NCBI GenBank assembly: GCA_029856375.1
Contig: JAHQWX010000005.1
Coordinates: 1 to 18,665 of the forward strand
Direction: 5' to 3'
Source: Promethearchaeia archaeon
GTDB lineage: Archaea > Asgardarchaeota > Lokiarchaeia > Sigyniarchaeales > SOKP01
DNA length: 18,665 nucleotides
The notes below the pieces were generated by a model. It was given only the letters and a program-made list of their open reading frames with translations. It made no database searches and was not told the origin of the DNA. Below are positions 8,480-15,678 of the stretch, one piece after another. Each line of letters starts with the position of its first letter. Within the stretch, counting starts at the first letter, position 1. The position numbers and the translations under genes are program-made.

Positions 8480-8482
8480 CTT

Positions 8483-9604
8483 TTACTCTTTATTACCAAA
8501 TTCTTTCCTTTCCTTCTCCTTTGAAAGATATACAGCAAGCTTTGATACTCCATATTTTAACGATATTTTGCGACCAAATTTTTTGTAAGCTCTATCTAAT
8601 AAAAGCCATAATAGAAACAACCAGATTGCTATGGGAACCCAAATAATTATAAAATTTAAAGATCTCCAAAAAATAAGAGCGATAGCGTTATGGGCTAAAT
8701 ATACAGTTAATGAATAATAAGACAAGTAGAAGAAAAACGGATGTTCCCATTCCTGAGATAATTTAAATTCGTGAAGGTATGTTAAAATTCCTACGAATAG
8801 TAAATTCCATCCCATGGTATAAAAGCACCAAGTAAACGATTTTCTCCTTAAAAACGAAATAGGATCGTTAAATATAAAAATGGACGAAATTATTGAAAAT
8901 ACAACTAAGATACTCCCATATATTAATAAATTTCTTATCAACTTCTTTTTAATTTGGGCCTTTTGTTGCTCTTCATCTTCTATTGAGTATATTTCATAAA
9001 ATAAATCTCCAAATACAGTACCTAAAATAAAGAATGATAGAAATGGCAGAGGGGAATCTTGATCCCATGGGTGAAATAAGAGATGATAAAGTACTGTGCC
9101 AATCGAATCGACTTTATATAGGGCAAATAACACCGTGAAAACAGGAGCAGTTATGAAAAGCAAAATAAATGACAAAACCACGCGGCTTCCCTTCGACAAT
9201 TTTGCCATAAGGGGATACCCAACAAAATATGCAACTGCTACCGTTAATAAAATAAACCAGCTCCACAAACCTGCTGGACCCCATGCATAAATTCCCGCCG
9301 CAGCGTTATAGATTATAGCAATAACGAAAATAATAAAAGTACGATAATAATGTTCTTTAAAACAAGTTTTCCTCGAATATTCGGGATCATCTTCTGCTTT
9401 TTTCCACCTTAACCTTAGAGATAATGCGATACTTAATCCAGAAACAAATAAAAAACCGCTTGCTCCTACGACTTCCATAATAGCTTCGAATAATTGATAC
9501 AACCAAAAATCTTCTGGCAATATCCACCAGTTAATTGGGTGCATAAACACCATGTAAAACATGCATAAGCCTCGAAAGGCGTCAATACTCTTTATTCTAC
9601 GCAT
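8483..9604 (-). CDS. HGSNAT-like membrane acyltransferase
   Basis: The 373-residue polytopic protein has about nine or ten hydrophobic segments. The N-terminal RRIKSIDAFRGL then MVFMHPINWW (about 3-27) is the hallmark of the heparan-alpha-glucosaminide N-acetyltransferase-like catalytic family (DUF1624/HGSNAT), with H22 in the conserved position. A second conserved stretch, HPWDQDSPLPFLSFFILGT, carries the loop seen near the centre of these proteins, and YLAHNAIALIFW near the C-terminus supplies another membrane histidine. Such enzymes move acetyl groups from cytoplasmic acetyl-CoA across the membrane to amino or hydroxyl groups of sugars. The acceptor here is unknown; the nearby aminotransferase makes an aminosugar possible. 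Alternative: an OpgC/acyltransferase-3 type protein, which has a similar start. A TTTAAAAG element at 9641-9648 could be its TATA box. Confidence 0.7.
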   Translation of the reverse strand: MRRIKSIDAFRGLCMFYMVFMHPINWWILPEDFWLYQLFEAIMEVVGASGFLFVSGLSIALSLRLRWKKAEDDPEYSRKTCFKEHYYRTFIIFVIAIIYNAAAGIYAWGPAGLWSWFILLTVAVAYFVGYPLMAKLSKGSRVVLSFILLFITAPVFTVLFALYKVDSIGTVLYHLLFHPWDQDSPLPFLSFFILGTVFGDLFYEIYSIEDEEQQKAQIKKKLIRNLLIYGSILVVFSIISSIFIFNDPISFLRRKSFTWCFYTMGWNLLFVGILTYLHEFKLSQEWEHPFFFYLSYYSLTVYLAHNAIALIFWRSLNFIIIWVPIAIWLFLLWLLLDRAYKKFGRKISLKYGVSKLAVYLSKEKERKEFGNKE

Positions 9605-9675
9605 GATTTCTTATAGAAAAATACTTTTTCAATTAAAGTCTTTTAAATCAGAAAATTAAGCAAGTAATAAAAAAT

Positions 9676-10485
9676 TTATTTTAATTTTTCCCTTTCTAAA
9701 GCTTCAGATATAGAGAGATTTCCAAGGAAGACTTCTTTATCTAAATTTTCATCAAACTTAATCTCGCTATTTAATTTCTTTTGGGATTGCTTTCTATTAT
9801 TTTTAATACTTTCATCAAAATAATTTACACTTTTAAGAGCCTTTATTGCGCGAATAGCAATCCAGATAGCGGATATTTCGTGTTTCGTTATATTTAATAT
9901 CTTTTTTCTATGTTTAATTTTCGAAGTCTTTCTCTCATCAACGAGATAAAAAATTGGAGGATTTTCTTTAAATTCTTCAGTTAATGCATCCAATAATGAC
10001 TCTACCAAGCTTGGAACTCCAATACCAAAAAAAATTTTTATTTTATAGGCATCAGATTTTCTAAATTTAAAATAGGAAATGAATTTCTTGATTTCGCTAA
10101 CAATTTTCTTTTGATCGTAAAAAATTCTCGAAATGAAAAAGTATTCGTCGAGAAAAATGGCAACTCCAGTTTTATTCTCCCCAGGATCGATCGAAAAAAT
10201 AATTTCATTATAATCCCTGTTGTTTCCAAATTTATGAGTGGCTAAAATTTGCATGATATATTCTTCAAAATCTTGAGAGTCTGAATACACTAAAAATTTA
10301 TCGCTCTGAATTTCATCGGGCAATCGCTCGAACTCTTCTTGAGTAGTAAGTACGACACCATCAAAATTTCTTACCTTTTGACCAAAATTAAGAACTTGAA
10401 TAGGGATTTTTAGTTTTTTTAAACTGTTATTTACTTTATAAAAAAAACGAGAGTCATTACTGTACAAATATATTTTTAATCTCAA
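9676..10485 (-). CDS. RuvC/RNase H-fold nuclease-like protein
   Basis: The start is TTG at 10485; 269 residues. An N-terminal 90-residue region (one strand-helix domain, no recognised family) precedes an RNase H-fold core. IIFSIDPGENKTGVAIF (95-111) is the RuvC/YqgF first strand with D100. FFGIGVP (152-158) follows, then YLVDERKTSK (180-189) with E184, and ITKHEISAIWIAIRA (199-213) as the C-terminal active-site helix. In RuvC this helix usually reads D-x-x-D-A; here H202, E203 and S205 replace that pattern, so only about three acidic positions remain. It may be a structure-specific nuclease or a binding protein with reduced activity. It is divergent from a RadB-like ATPase, with 59 bases between, which favours a shared recombination or repair role. 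The last 40 residues are charged and low in complexity. Confidence 0.7.
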   Translation of the reverse strand: MRLKIYLYSNDSRFFYKVNNSLKKLKIPIQVLNFGQKVRNFDGVVLTTQEEFERLPDEIQSDKFLVYSDSQDFEEYIMQILATHKFGNNRDYNEIIFSIDPGENKTGVAIFLDEYFFISRIFYDQKKIVSEIKKFISYFKFRKSDAYKIKIFFGIGVPSLVESLLDALTEEFKENPPIFYLVDERKTSKIKHRKKILNITKHEISAIWIAIRAIKALKSVNYFDESIKNNRKQSQKKLNSEIKFDENLDKEVFLGNLSISEALEREKLK

Positions 10486-10490
10486 ATCAA

Positions 10491-10503
10491 TTTATTAAAT
10501 ATA
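10491..10503 (+). promoter_or_regulatory. Possible TATA element between divergent RuvC-like and RadB-like genes
   Basis: TTTATTAAATATA lies about 47 bases before the ATG at 10545, so a transcript would carry a leader of about 20 bases. On the opposite strand a GATAAATAAT stretch at about 10508-10517 is centred near 27 bases before the TTG at 10485, the distance expected for a leaderless message. The 59-base gap thus has room for one promoter in each direction. Confidence 0.32.
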
Positions 10504-10544
10504 CAAGATTATTTATCAATCTCTCTAGTGTTTATTGAAGCTGC

Positions 10545-11258
10545 ATGGAAAATCCAAATAATAGCGATTTATTAACAGAATTATTAAATAAGATTGATTT
10601 CTTAAAGGGGATACTATCTATTTGGGGCGAAGTTGGAGTAGGAAAAACAACATTGGCACTTCAAATAGCTAAACAATTATCCCAATTAAATCAAAAGGTA
10701 ATATACATTTATACTAAAGATACATTTCCCTCTGAGAAATATAAGAATTTAACGCATAATATGGAAGGATCTGAAATACAAAATATTAAATTTGTAAAGT
10801 TCGAGGATTTTGAGGATTTATTCACTTACTTCCTAAATTTAGAGTTCGTCATTTTAGATCTCAAGAAATTGGGTTTAATTCAAATTGGTGCAATTATAAT
10901 CGATTCAGCACTCGATCTGTATTCTTTAAAAACAGATATGACGAAAAAACAGAAAAATATCGAGCTCAATTATAAGTTAAACCAATTATTAGGAACCTGC
11001 ACTTATTTAAGTAATGCCTATAAAATCAAGATAGTTTTAACTAATTATCCTAGCGTAGTTCAGGAATCAGAAAACGAAGAATTCGTAATTAAACAAAAAG
11101 GTGGGAAAGTTGTTGAATATTGGACTTCAACTTCTATACAAATCCATCGAACGCAAAATATGTCTGAAAGGAGAATAAAATTGATTACCCATCACGATAA
11201 TGAAATATTTGAACATAATGTTAAATTGGATTCCAGAGGATTTAAGCTCTTAATTTAG
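10545..11258 (+). CDS. RadB-like RecA-fold ATPase
   Basis: The 237-residue protein is essentially a bare RecA-fold core. Walker A is GEVGVGKTTLA (28-38, K34) and Walker B is IGAIIIDSAL with D120 after four hydrophobic residues. LGTCTYLSNAYKIKIVLTNYPSV corresponds to the RadB/RadA strand that senses nucleotide state. Short length, lack of an N-terminal helix-hairpin-helix domain and position of motifs match RadB-type paralogs, which assist RadA filament assembly in archaea. The sequence is diverged, so a KaiC-like ATPase cannot be excluded. Its gene is divergent from the RuvC-like gene and runs into trm1, 20 bases downstream, so it probably leads a three-gene unit with trm1 and the FtsJ-type methyltransferase. 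Confidence 0.68.
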   Translation: MENPNNSDLLTELLNKIDFLKGILSIWGEVGVGKTTLALQIAKQLSQLNQKVIYIYTKDTFPSEKYKNLTHNMEGSEIQNIKFVKFEDFEDLFTYFLNLEFVILDLKKLGLIQIGAIIIDSALDLYSLKTDMTKKQKNIELNYKLNQLLGTCTYLSNAYKIKIVLTNYPSVVQESENEEFVIKQKGGKVVEYWTSTSIQIHRTQNMSERRIKLITHHDNEIFEHNVKLDSRGFKLLI

Positions 11259-11278
11259 AAAAAGATTCGTCCAAGGCA

Positions 11279-12508
11279 ATGATAGAAAACACTGACACAC
11301 AAAAAGAGAAGAATGTTGTCGTTCACGAGGAGGGTTCCTCTAAATTTTATTTACCAGTACCCGATAGTAATTGCGTCCCTTCCAAATCAATGTCAGTTTT
11401 TTATAATAAAAGAATGGAAATTAATCGAGACATTACAAATCTAGCTATTAATGCTTATAGCGAGCTATATAAAAAGAATGAACTGATTATTGTAGATTCA
11501 ATGGCAGCTACTGGCATCAGTTCGATTAGAATGCTTAAGGAGTGCAAAAATGTAAAAAAAATCTATATTAACGATATTAATCCAGCGGCCGTTGAATTGA
11601 TTAAGAAAAATTTGGAACTGAACAATTTAAAAAATGCAGGTACCTTTATTGAAATTTCAAAAAAAGATGCGAGCTTACTATTTTCGGAATTATCTCAATT
11701 AACACATAACGAAAAGCCAAATGTTATTTCAATTGATCCGTTTGGAACGCCAAATCTTTATGTTGACCCTGCTTTCAAGGCACTAATTAATAAAGAGGGT
11801 TTGATGTGTATCACAGCTACAGATACTCCAGTTTTATTTGGAGTAAAAATTAAAGCGTGTCTTAGAAAATACATGGCAAAACCTCTTAATAATGAATTTC
11901 ATAAAGAAACTGGGGCAAGAATTCTGATGTATTTTATTCAAAGAATTGCGAATATTAATAAGGTCGGAATTATTCCACTGCTAACTATGTACTCGAACCA
12001 TTTCGTCAGAATTTTCGGTCTTACATTTAAAAATAAAAACGACATTTCGGAATCAATCAAGAATTTTGGTTATTTTATTTATTGTAAACATTGTGGGTAT
12101 AGGAACTGGTATCAAAATATTATCTTAAATATACCTGAATGCTGCCCATTGTGCGAAAAAAGAGAGAAATTAGAATTTACTGGCCCTCTTTGGCTTGGAG
12201 AACTCCACAAACGGGATTATTTGGAAAGTTTGATTGAATTGAACGACCAATCTTCTTATAAAAATAGAAATAGACTTAATACTATACTTTCGATTGCTCT
12301 CGAAGAAATTAACATGCCTAAATCTTATTATAATCTTCATTATCTTAGCAAGGAATTAAAACTCAAAAATGTACCAAAGATTGACGTCGTTATCGCAAAA
12401 TTACGGAATAAAGGTTATACGGCTTCAAGAACTCATTTTGACTTTAAATCTATAAAAACTGATATGAAAATGAACGAATTAAAGCAAATGCTGGTATCTT
12501 TAAATTAA
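11279..12508 (+). CDS. trm1: tRNA (guanine-26-N2)-dimethyltransferase Trm1
   Basis: The enzyme adds two methyl groups from S-adenosylmethionine to the N2 of guanine 26 in tRNA. All family marks are present in 409 residues: FYNKRMEINRD (41-51), the SAM pocket VDSMAATGISSIR, NDINPAAVELI, catalytic IDPFGTP (152-158), and ITATDTPVLFG (178-188). The C-terminal domain has four zinc-type cysteines, C269, C272, C289 and C292, and the PLWLGELH segment. Length is near the usual 380-420 for archaeal Trm1. The ATG follows a weak AAGG element. The FtsJ-type methyltransferase begins 15 bases after its stop, so the two RNA-modification genes are likely in one transcript with the RadB-like gene upstream. Confidence 0.95.
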   Translation: MIENTDTQKEKNVVVHEEGSSKFYLPVPDSNCVPSKSMSVFYNKRMEINRDITNLAINAYSELYKKNELIIVDSMAATGISSIRMLKECKNVKKIYINDINPAAVELIKKNLELNNLKNAGTFIEISKKDASLLFSELSQLTHNEKPNVISIDPFGTPNLYVDPAFKALINKEGLMCITATDTPVLFGVKIKACLRKYMAKPLNNEFHKETGARILMYFIQRIANINKVGIIPLLTMYSNHFVRIFGLTFKNKNDISESIKNFGYFIYCKHCGYRNWYQNIILNIPECCPLCEKREKLEFTGPLWLGELHKRDYLESLIELNDQSSYKNRNRLNTILSIALEEINMPKSYYNLHYLSKELKLKNVPKIDVVIAKLRNKGYTASRTHFDFKSIKTDMKMNELKQMLVSLN

Positions 12509-12523
12509 ATAGGTTAATAATAT

Positions 12524-13165
12524 ATGCCAAAACAATGGATTAAAGAACACCAAAAGGAACACTTTTATAGATCTGCCAAAAAAGAAGGATATCGAGCCCG
12601 ATCTGCATTTAAACTTATTCATATCAACGATAAATTCAAAATTTTTAGAAGAGTTTATACTCTATTAGATTTAGGATGCGCGCCTGGATCGTGGCTTCAA
12701 GTATCAAAAGAATTTATCGACGCGAATATTCAAAAAGATAAAGGAAAAATCGCTCCGAAATTACTTGGAGTAGACATAGAAAAGATATCTCCCATAGAGG
12801 GAGTAAATTTTATACAAATGGATATAAATGACAACTCTCTAGAGAGTAAAATTAACGGTTTCTTTGAAAATGAACAAATAGATCTCATAATTTCTGATTG
12901 TTCGATAAATAAGACAGGTAACAAAACTCTTGACCAAGTCTCGCAAATCCGTATTTGTAACAGAGTAGTTGAAATTGCAATTCAATTTCTAAAGCCCGAT
13001 CGTTTTTTAGTTTTAAAATGCTTCGAAGGATCTGAATTAGCTAGTTTTATTAGAAATCTAAAAAAAAAATTTCAAATGGTCAAAAAATTCATTCCTGGGG
13101 CAACTCGCTCTCGAAGCAGCGAATTATACCTAATTTGTAAATCTATAATTAAGATAAAGCAGTAA
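12524..13165 (+). CDS. rlmE: RlmE/FtsJ-type RNA 2'-O-ribose methyltransferase
   Basis: The 213-residue product is a single-domain FtsJ-family enzyme. YRARSAFKL supplies K30, LLDLGCAPGSWLQV (47-60) is the SAM-binding motif I, IISDCS supplies D125, VLKCFEG supplies K165 and RSRSSELYL supplies E200, so the K-D-K-E catalytic tetrad is complete. In bacteria the family methylates U2552 of 23S rRNA; archaeal and eukaryotic relatives also methylate tRNA anticodon loops, so the target cannot be fixed from sequence. After the catalytic D125 the usual A-P-x-x-S-G is replaced by S-I-N-K-T-G, a modest divergence. A weak AGGT lies 11 bases before the ATG. The stop is ten bases from the convergent TFE-beta-like gene. 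Confidence 0.9.
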   Translation: MPKQWIKEHQKEHFYRSAKKEGYRARSAFKLIHINDKFKIFRRVYTLLDLGCAPGSWLQVSKEFIDANIQKDKGKIAPKLLGVDIEKISPIEGVNFIQMDINDNSLESKINGFFENEQIDLIISDCSINKTGNKTLDQVSQIRICNRVVEIAIQFLKPDRFLVLKCFEGSELASFIRNLKKKFQMVKKFIPGATRSRSSELYLICKSIIKIKQ

Positions 13166-13180
13166 TATATTTGAATTACT
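13161..13180. terminator. Possible bidirectional hairpin between convergent genes
   Basis: AGTAAT at 13161-13166 and ATTACT at 13175-13180 are perfect inverted arms with an 8-base AT loop. The arms overlap the stop codons of the methyltransferase (+) and the TFE-beta-like gene (-). With 6-base AT-rich arms the stem is weak, so a terminator role is only suggested by position. Confidence 0.25.
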
Positions 13181-13787
13181 CCTCAAAAAATCCCTCATCT
13201 ACTTGTTCAAAGGGATTTTGGTATACTTTTTTATCAAGACTATACCACACCCAATCAGTAAACCAAATACATACATTAGGATTAAAATTCTCCTGATTTA
13301 CATCGCAACGATTAATATATGGACAGAGAAAACAAGGAACCCGCCAAACCATATTCCAGATAAAATCCGCTTTCTTTGTATCTATTTTTACCTGTTTTTT
13401 TGATATACTTTCTTCGATTTCCTCAATATAGTAAATATATTTCGTCCAACTTGCTGTTGTTAATTCTCTCTGCATCTTAATCTTCGATTTTAATTCCAGT
13501 ATATCTAAGATGCTTTCGAGTTTATCACTAGCAATATTGGCCTTTTCTTTTAAATCCTCTAAACTTAATTCTTTTTCCTTCTTTATCAGATTAAGAAGTG
13601 CAATCTCGTCTTTTTTTAGCTTTCTGGATAATTCTTTTATCCTAAAATCAAAACGCGCTTGTTGTCGTTCTTGCTCTGTGTCCTCATCTTCGCTTTCAAT
13701 CCTTTGGCGGACTTTACATTTGTGACGACTTAAATATAAGAACTCCTGTCCGCAGTAGGGGCAAACCTCTTTCTTTTTCTTACTCAT
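13176..13787 (-). CDS. TFE-beta/RPC39-like winged-helix Fe-S transcription protein with N-terminal zinc finger
   Basis: Three parts are visible in 203 residues. At the N-terminus C9-x2-C12-x9-H22-x-C24 forms a small zinc finger after a run of lysines. Residues about 35-130 contain a charged coiled helix and a winged-helix-like segment (DEIALLNLIKKEKELSLEDL then ILELKSKI). The C-terminus has C152-x2-C155-x5-C161-x11-C173 inside PCFLCPYINRC and NPNVCIWFTDWV. Human RPC39 has the same arrangement (C-x2-C-x5-C-x10-C with S-P-S-N-C-I-Y-M-T-E-W), which holds a 4Fe-4S cluster and is shared with archaeal TFE-beta. That family helps open promoter DNA for RNA polymerase. The zinc finger is not part of the usual TFE-beta plan that I know. 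Regulation: divergent from the RadA-like gene, 104 bases apart. Confidence 0.78.
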   Translation of the reverse strand: MSKKKKEVCPYCGQEFLYLSRHKCKVRQRIESEDEDTEQERQQARFDFRIKELSRKLKKDEIALLNLIKKEKELSLEDLKEKANIASDKLESILDILELKSKIKMQRELTTASWTKYIYYIEEIEESISKKQVKIDTKKADFIWNMVWRVPCFLCPYINRCDVNQENFNPNVCIWFTDWVWYSLDKKVYQNPFEQVDEGFFEE

Positions 13788-13797
13788 GAAATAGTGG

Positions 13798-13824
13798 CCA
13801 ATTTTTTATTGGAGAATACGCGTA
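13798..13824. promoter_or_regulatory. Inverted repeats in the divergent TFE-beta-like/RadA-like promoter region
   Basis: CCAAT at 13798-13802 and ATTGG at 13808-13812 are inverted arms around five T, and the perfect 8-base palindrome TACGCGTA lies at 13817-13824. The first lies within 25 bases of the TFE-beta-like ATG, where its AATAAAAAATT core on the minus strand could also be the TATA box. The second is GC-richer than its surroundings and could be an operator. No protein partner can be named. Confidence 0.28.
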
Positions 13825-13854
13825 GAATAAATTAATATTGTGATTTTTGATAAA

Positions 13855-13870
13855 TTATTTAATATAAAAT
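13855..13870 (+). promoter_or_regulatory. Probable TATA box for the RadA-like gene
   Basis: TTATTTAATATAAAAT is centred about 29 bases before the ATG at 13892. The spacing fits a transcript starting just before the start codon, and no Shine-Dalgarno motif is placed at a working distance. Confidence 0.38.
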
Positions 13871-13891
13871 TTTAATTTTTCTATTTAGAGA

Positions 13892-14815
13892 ATGAAAAAT
13901 CTTCAAAAAAAATTAAAAGAGCTCAATCTAAACGACATTAATTCATTATTCTATCTTAACGACTCAGAAATAACACAAGTACTAAAACAAGATTTAGATT
14001 TAATTAATAAAATTAAAGTAGAATTAACACAGAAGTCAAGACAATTATGGTTTAAGAAAGATATTGATTCAGTCGCGAAAAAAGACAATCCTTTAAGCTC
14101 TGGAAGCAAAAACATAGATTCAATTCTTGATGGAGGCTTTTTTCCCGGAAAAATATATCTAGTGTTCGGAGAATTTAATACTGGTAAGACGCAACTTTGT
14201 CATCAATTAGCAACAAATATTTTCTTCGACAAACAAGGTATAAATCCTAACAACATCCAAAGCTTAACCTTATATCTCGATACAGAAAATACATTCAGAC
14301 CCGAAAGGATTAAACAGCTAGCTTCTAGATTAAGTGAAGATTCAGAGAGCGTATTAAATAGCATCGATCGCACTCAAATTATAGGAAGTATAGCTCTAAC
14401 GGTTGTTTTTGATAAAATTGAAGATTTACTCCAGCAAAATAAATATAAACTTCTTATTATCGACTCTATCGCCAATCATTTTCGAACGGAACTTACTCAG
14501 GAAGGGATAAATGCTTCAGTGCTTAAGAATAATTTTATAAAAATTTTGAAAAAAATCAACGAAATCACAAAAAAATATAACTTAATCACAATCCTAACTA
14601 GCCAAGTTACCCCAGTTTTTTCTAAAGAATCGTTAATACCGGTGAAACCCGTAGCGTTAAATATACTTGTGCATTTTTTTTCTGAATTTATCTATCTGAG
14701 TAATTTAGAAGAAAATCAGCGCCTTTTACATGTATTAAATTCGGAATTTCTCCCAGAAAGAAGATGTCTCTTCATAATCGATCAGGAAGGCATAAAGGAC
14801 TATAAATTAACTTAG
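13892..14815 (+). CDS. RadA-like recombinase paralog
   Basis: The 307-residue product follows the RadA plan. An N-terminal helical region of about 55 residues stands where RadA has its helix-hairpin-helix domain. PLSSGSKNIDSILDGGF leads to Walker A GEFNTGKTQLCHQLA (93-107, K99). LYLDTENTFRPERI (127-140) contains the catalytic E132, and KLLIIDSI (186-193) is Walker B with D191. HVLNSEFLPERR matches the V-D-S-P-x-L-P-E end segment of RadA. Differences are notable: Walker A reads F-N-T-G where RadA has F-G-S-G, the linker lacks a clear F-x-x-A polymerisation motif, and the L1/L2 DNA-binding region (198-215) has lost the G-R-G and R-Q-Q residues. It is thus probably a non-filament or accessory paralog, not the main recombinase. 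Its stop overlaps that of mptE by three bases. Confidence 0.82.
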   Translation: MKNLQKKLKELNLNDINSLFYLNDSEITQVLKQDLDLINKIKVELTQKSRQLWFKKDIDSVAKKDNPLSSGSKNIDSILDGGFFPGKIYLVFGEFNTGKTQLCHQLATNIFFDKQGINPNNIQSLTLYLDTENTFRPERIKQLASRLSEDSESVLNSIDRTQIIGSIALTVVFDKIEDLLQQNKYKLLIIDSIANHFRTELTQEGINASVLKNNFIKILKKINEITKKYNLITILTSQVTPVFSKESLIPVKPVALNILVHFFSEFIYLSNLEENQRLLHVLNSEFLPERRCLFIIDQEGIKDYKLT

Positions 14816-15669
14816 ACAGATTCTCCCTTTAAAATTCTGATATATTTACTTGGGTAGATATACTGAAAAATACTGGAGATTATTTCTGAACCCACAAAAT
14901 AAGTTTTGTTCTTTGAATTTTTCAAAATCCACTCTAATAACTTTTTAGCGTATTCAAGCTTTTTTACTTTACTCAGCGTAGCTCTTTCATTTTTTGAGAT
15001 ATCTGGTTTAGAGTAACGCCCTACTATATTTCCGAAATCCATTCCGATTAAAAATTGTATTTGAGAAGGTATCAGTAAGTTTTTAATAAAAAAGACAATT
15101 CTATCGCCATCAGTAAATCCACCGGGGTTTAAAATAATAGATTCTGGCTCAACTTGGGTAGTTCCAATAATATTTTTCGATTTCTTTAGGATTTCTGAAA
15201 CCTTATTTAACTTTCTGATGTTATCACCATGTGCGTGTACAACCATGAAATCTGTCTTGTCTACATAGCGCGAAAAATCTTCTAGAGGAATTCCGTCAAG
15301 ATCAGTGAAAATTAAGTTTGATCGTAGCCCAATTTCATCGAGAAATACTGCAGCTCCATCAGCAGAAATAATCGTACTATTTTTAAGTAGATTGAGCTCG
15401 TTATTTTCGATAATTCTATTCAATACATCCTCTAACGAGGGTCCACACCCAAAAATTGAAATAAATTTTTTTTTTTGGATCAATTCCCTTAATTTTAAGG
15501 CGTTTTGAGTAAATTGAGTGAAACTTGGACTTTCCTGTAAAATTTCAAGCAACTCATCTCGAGCAAAAATATCCATTTTTTCGTCATAACTAAATTCTTT
15601 AATGATTTTATAATACCATTCCTTGTATTCCGGATAGAAATTAATAGCTTTAGGTAATTCTGGCTCCAT
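14812..15669 (-). CDS. mptE: 6-hydroxymethyl-7,8-dihydropterin pyrophosphokinase, archaeal MptE type
   Basis: MptE adds pyrophosphate from ATP to 6-hydroxymethyldihydropterin on the route to archaeal folate or tetrahydromethanopterin cofactors. The 285 residues show the family's ordered motifs: ISIFGCGPSLE (70-80), IISADGAAVFLDE (100-112), IFTDLDG (120-126), VVHAHGDN (143-150), IGTTQVEP (168-175), NPGGFTDGDR (181-190) and IGMDFGNIVGRYS (208-220). The DLDG and HAHGDN residues bind metal and nucleotide in this fold. Start: ATG at 15669 with AAGGA six bases before it, overlapping the stop codon of the isomerase-like gene, which suggests reinitiation. A one-carbon carrier pathway fits an organism with Hdr/Mvh-type anaerobic metabolism. 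Confidence 0.92.
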   Translation of the reverse strand: MEPELPKAINFYPEYKEWYYKIIKEFSYDEKMDIFARDELLEILQESPSFTQFTQNALKLRELIQKKKFISIFGCGPSLEDVLNRIIENNELNLLKNSTIISADGAAVFLDEIGLRSNLIFTDLDGIPLEDFSRYVDKTDFMVVHAHGDNIRKLNKVSEILKKSKNIIGTTQVEPESIILNPGGFTDGDRIVFFIKNLLIPSQIQFLIGMDFGNIVGRYSKPDISKNERATLSKVKKLEYAKKLLEWILKNSKNKTYFVGSEIISSIFQYIYPSKYIRILKGESV

Positions 15670-15678
15670 ATATAATCC

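Noticed and set aside
13203..13725. Plus-strand frames opposite the TFE-beta-like gene
   Set aside because: They are low-complexity antisense shadows; the minus-strand frame has ordered zinc and Fe-S cysteines.
15467..15477. Long T run inside mptE as a possible frameshift
   Set aside because: The protein motifs on both sides are in the same frame, so the run is intact.
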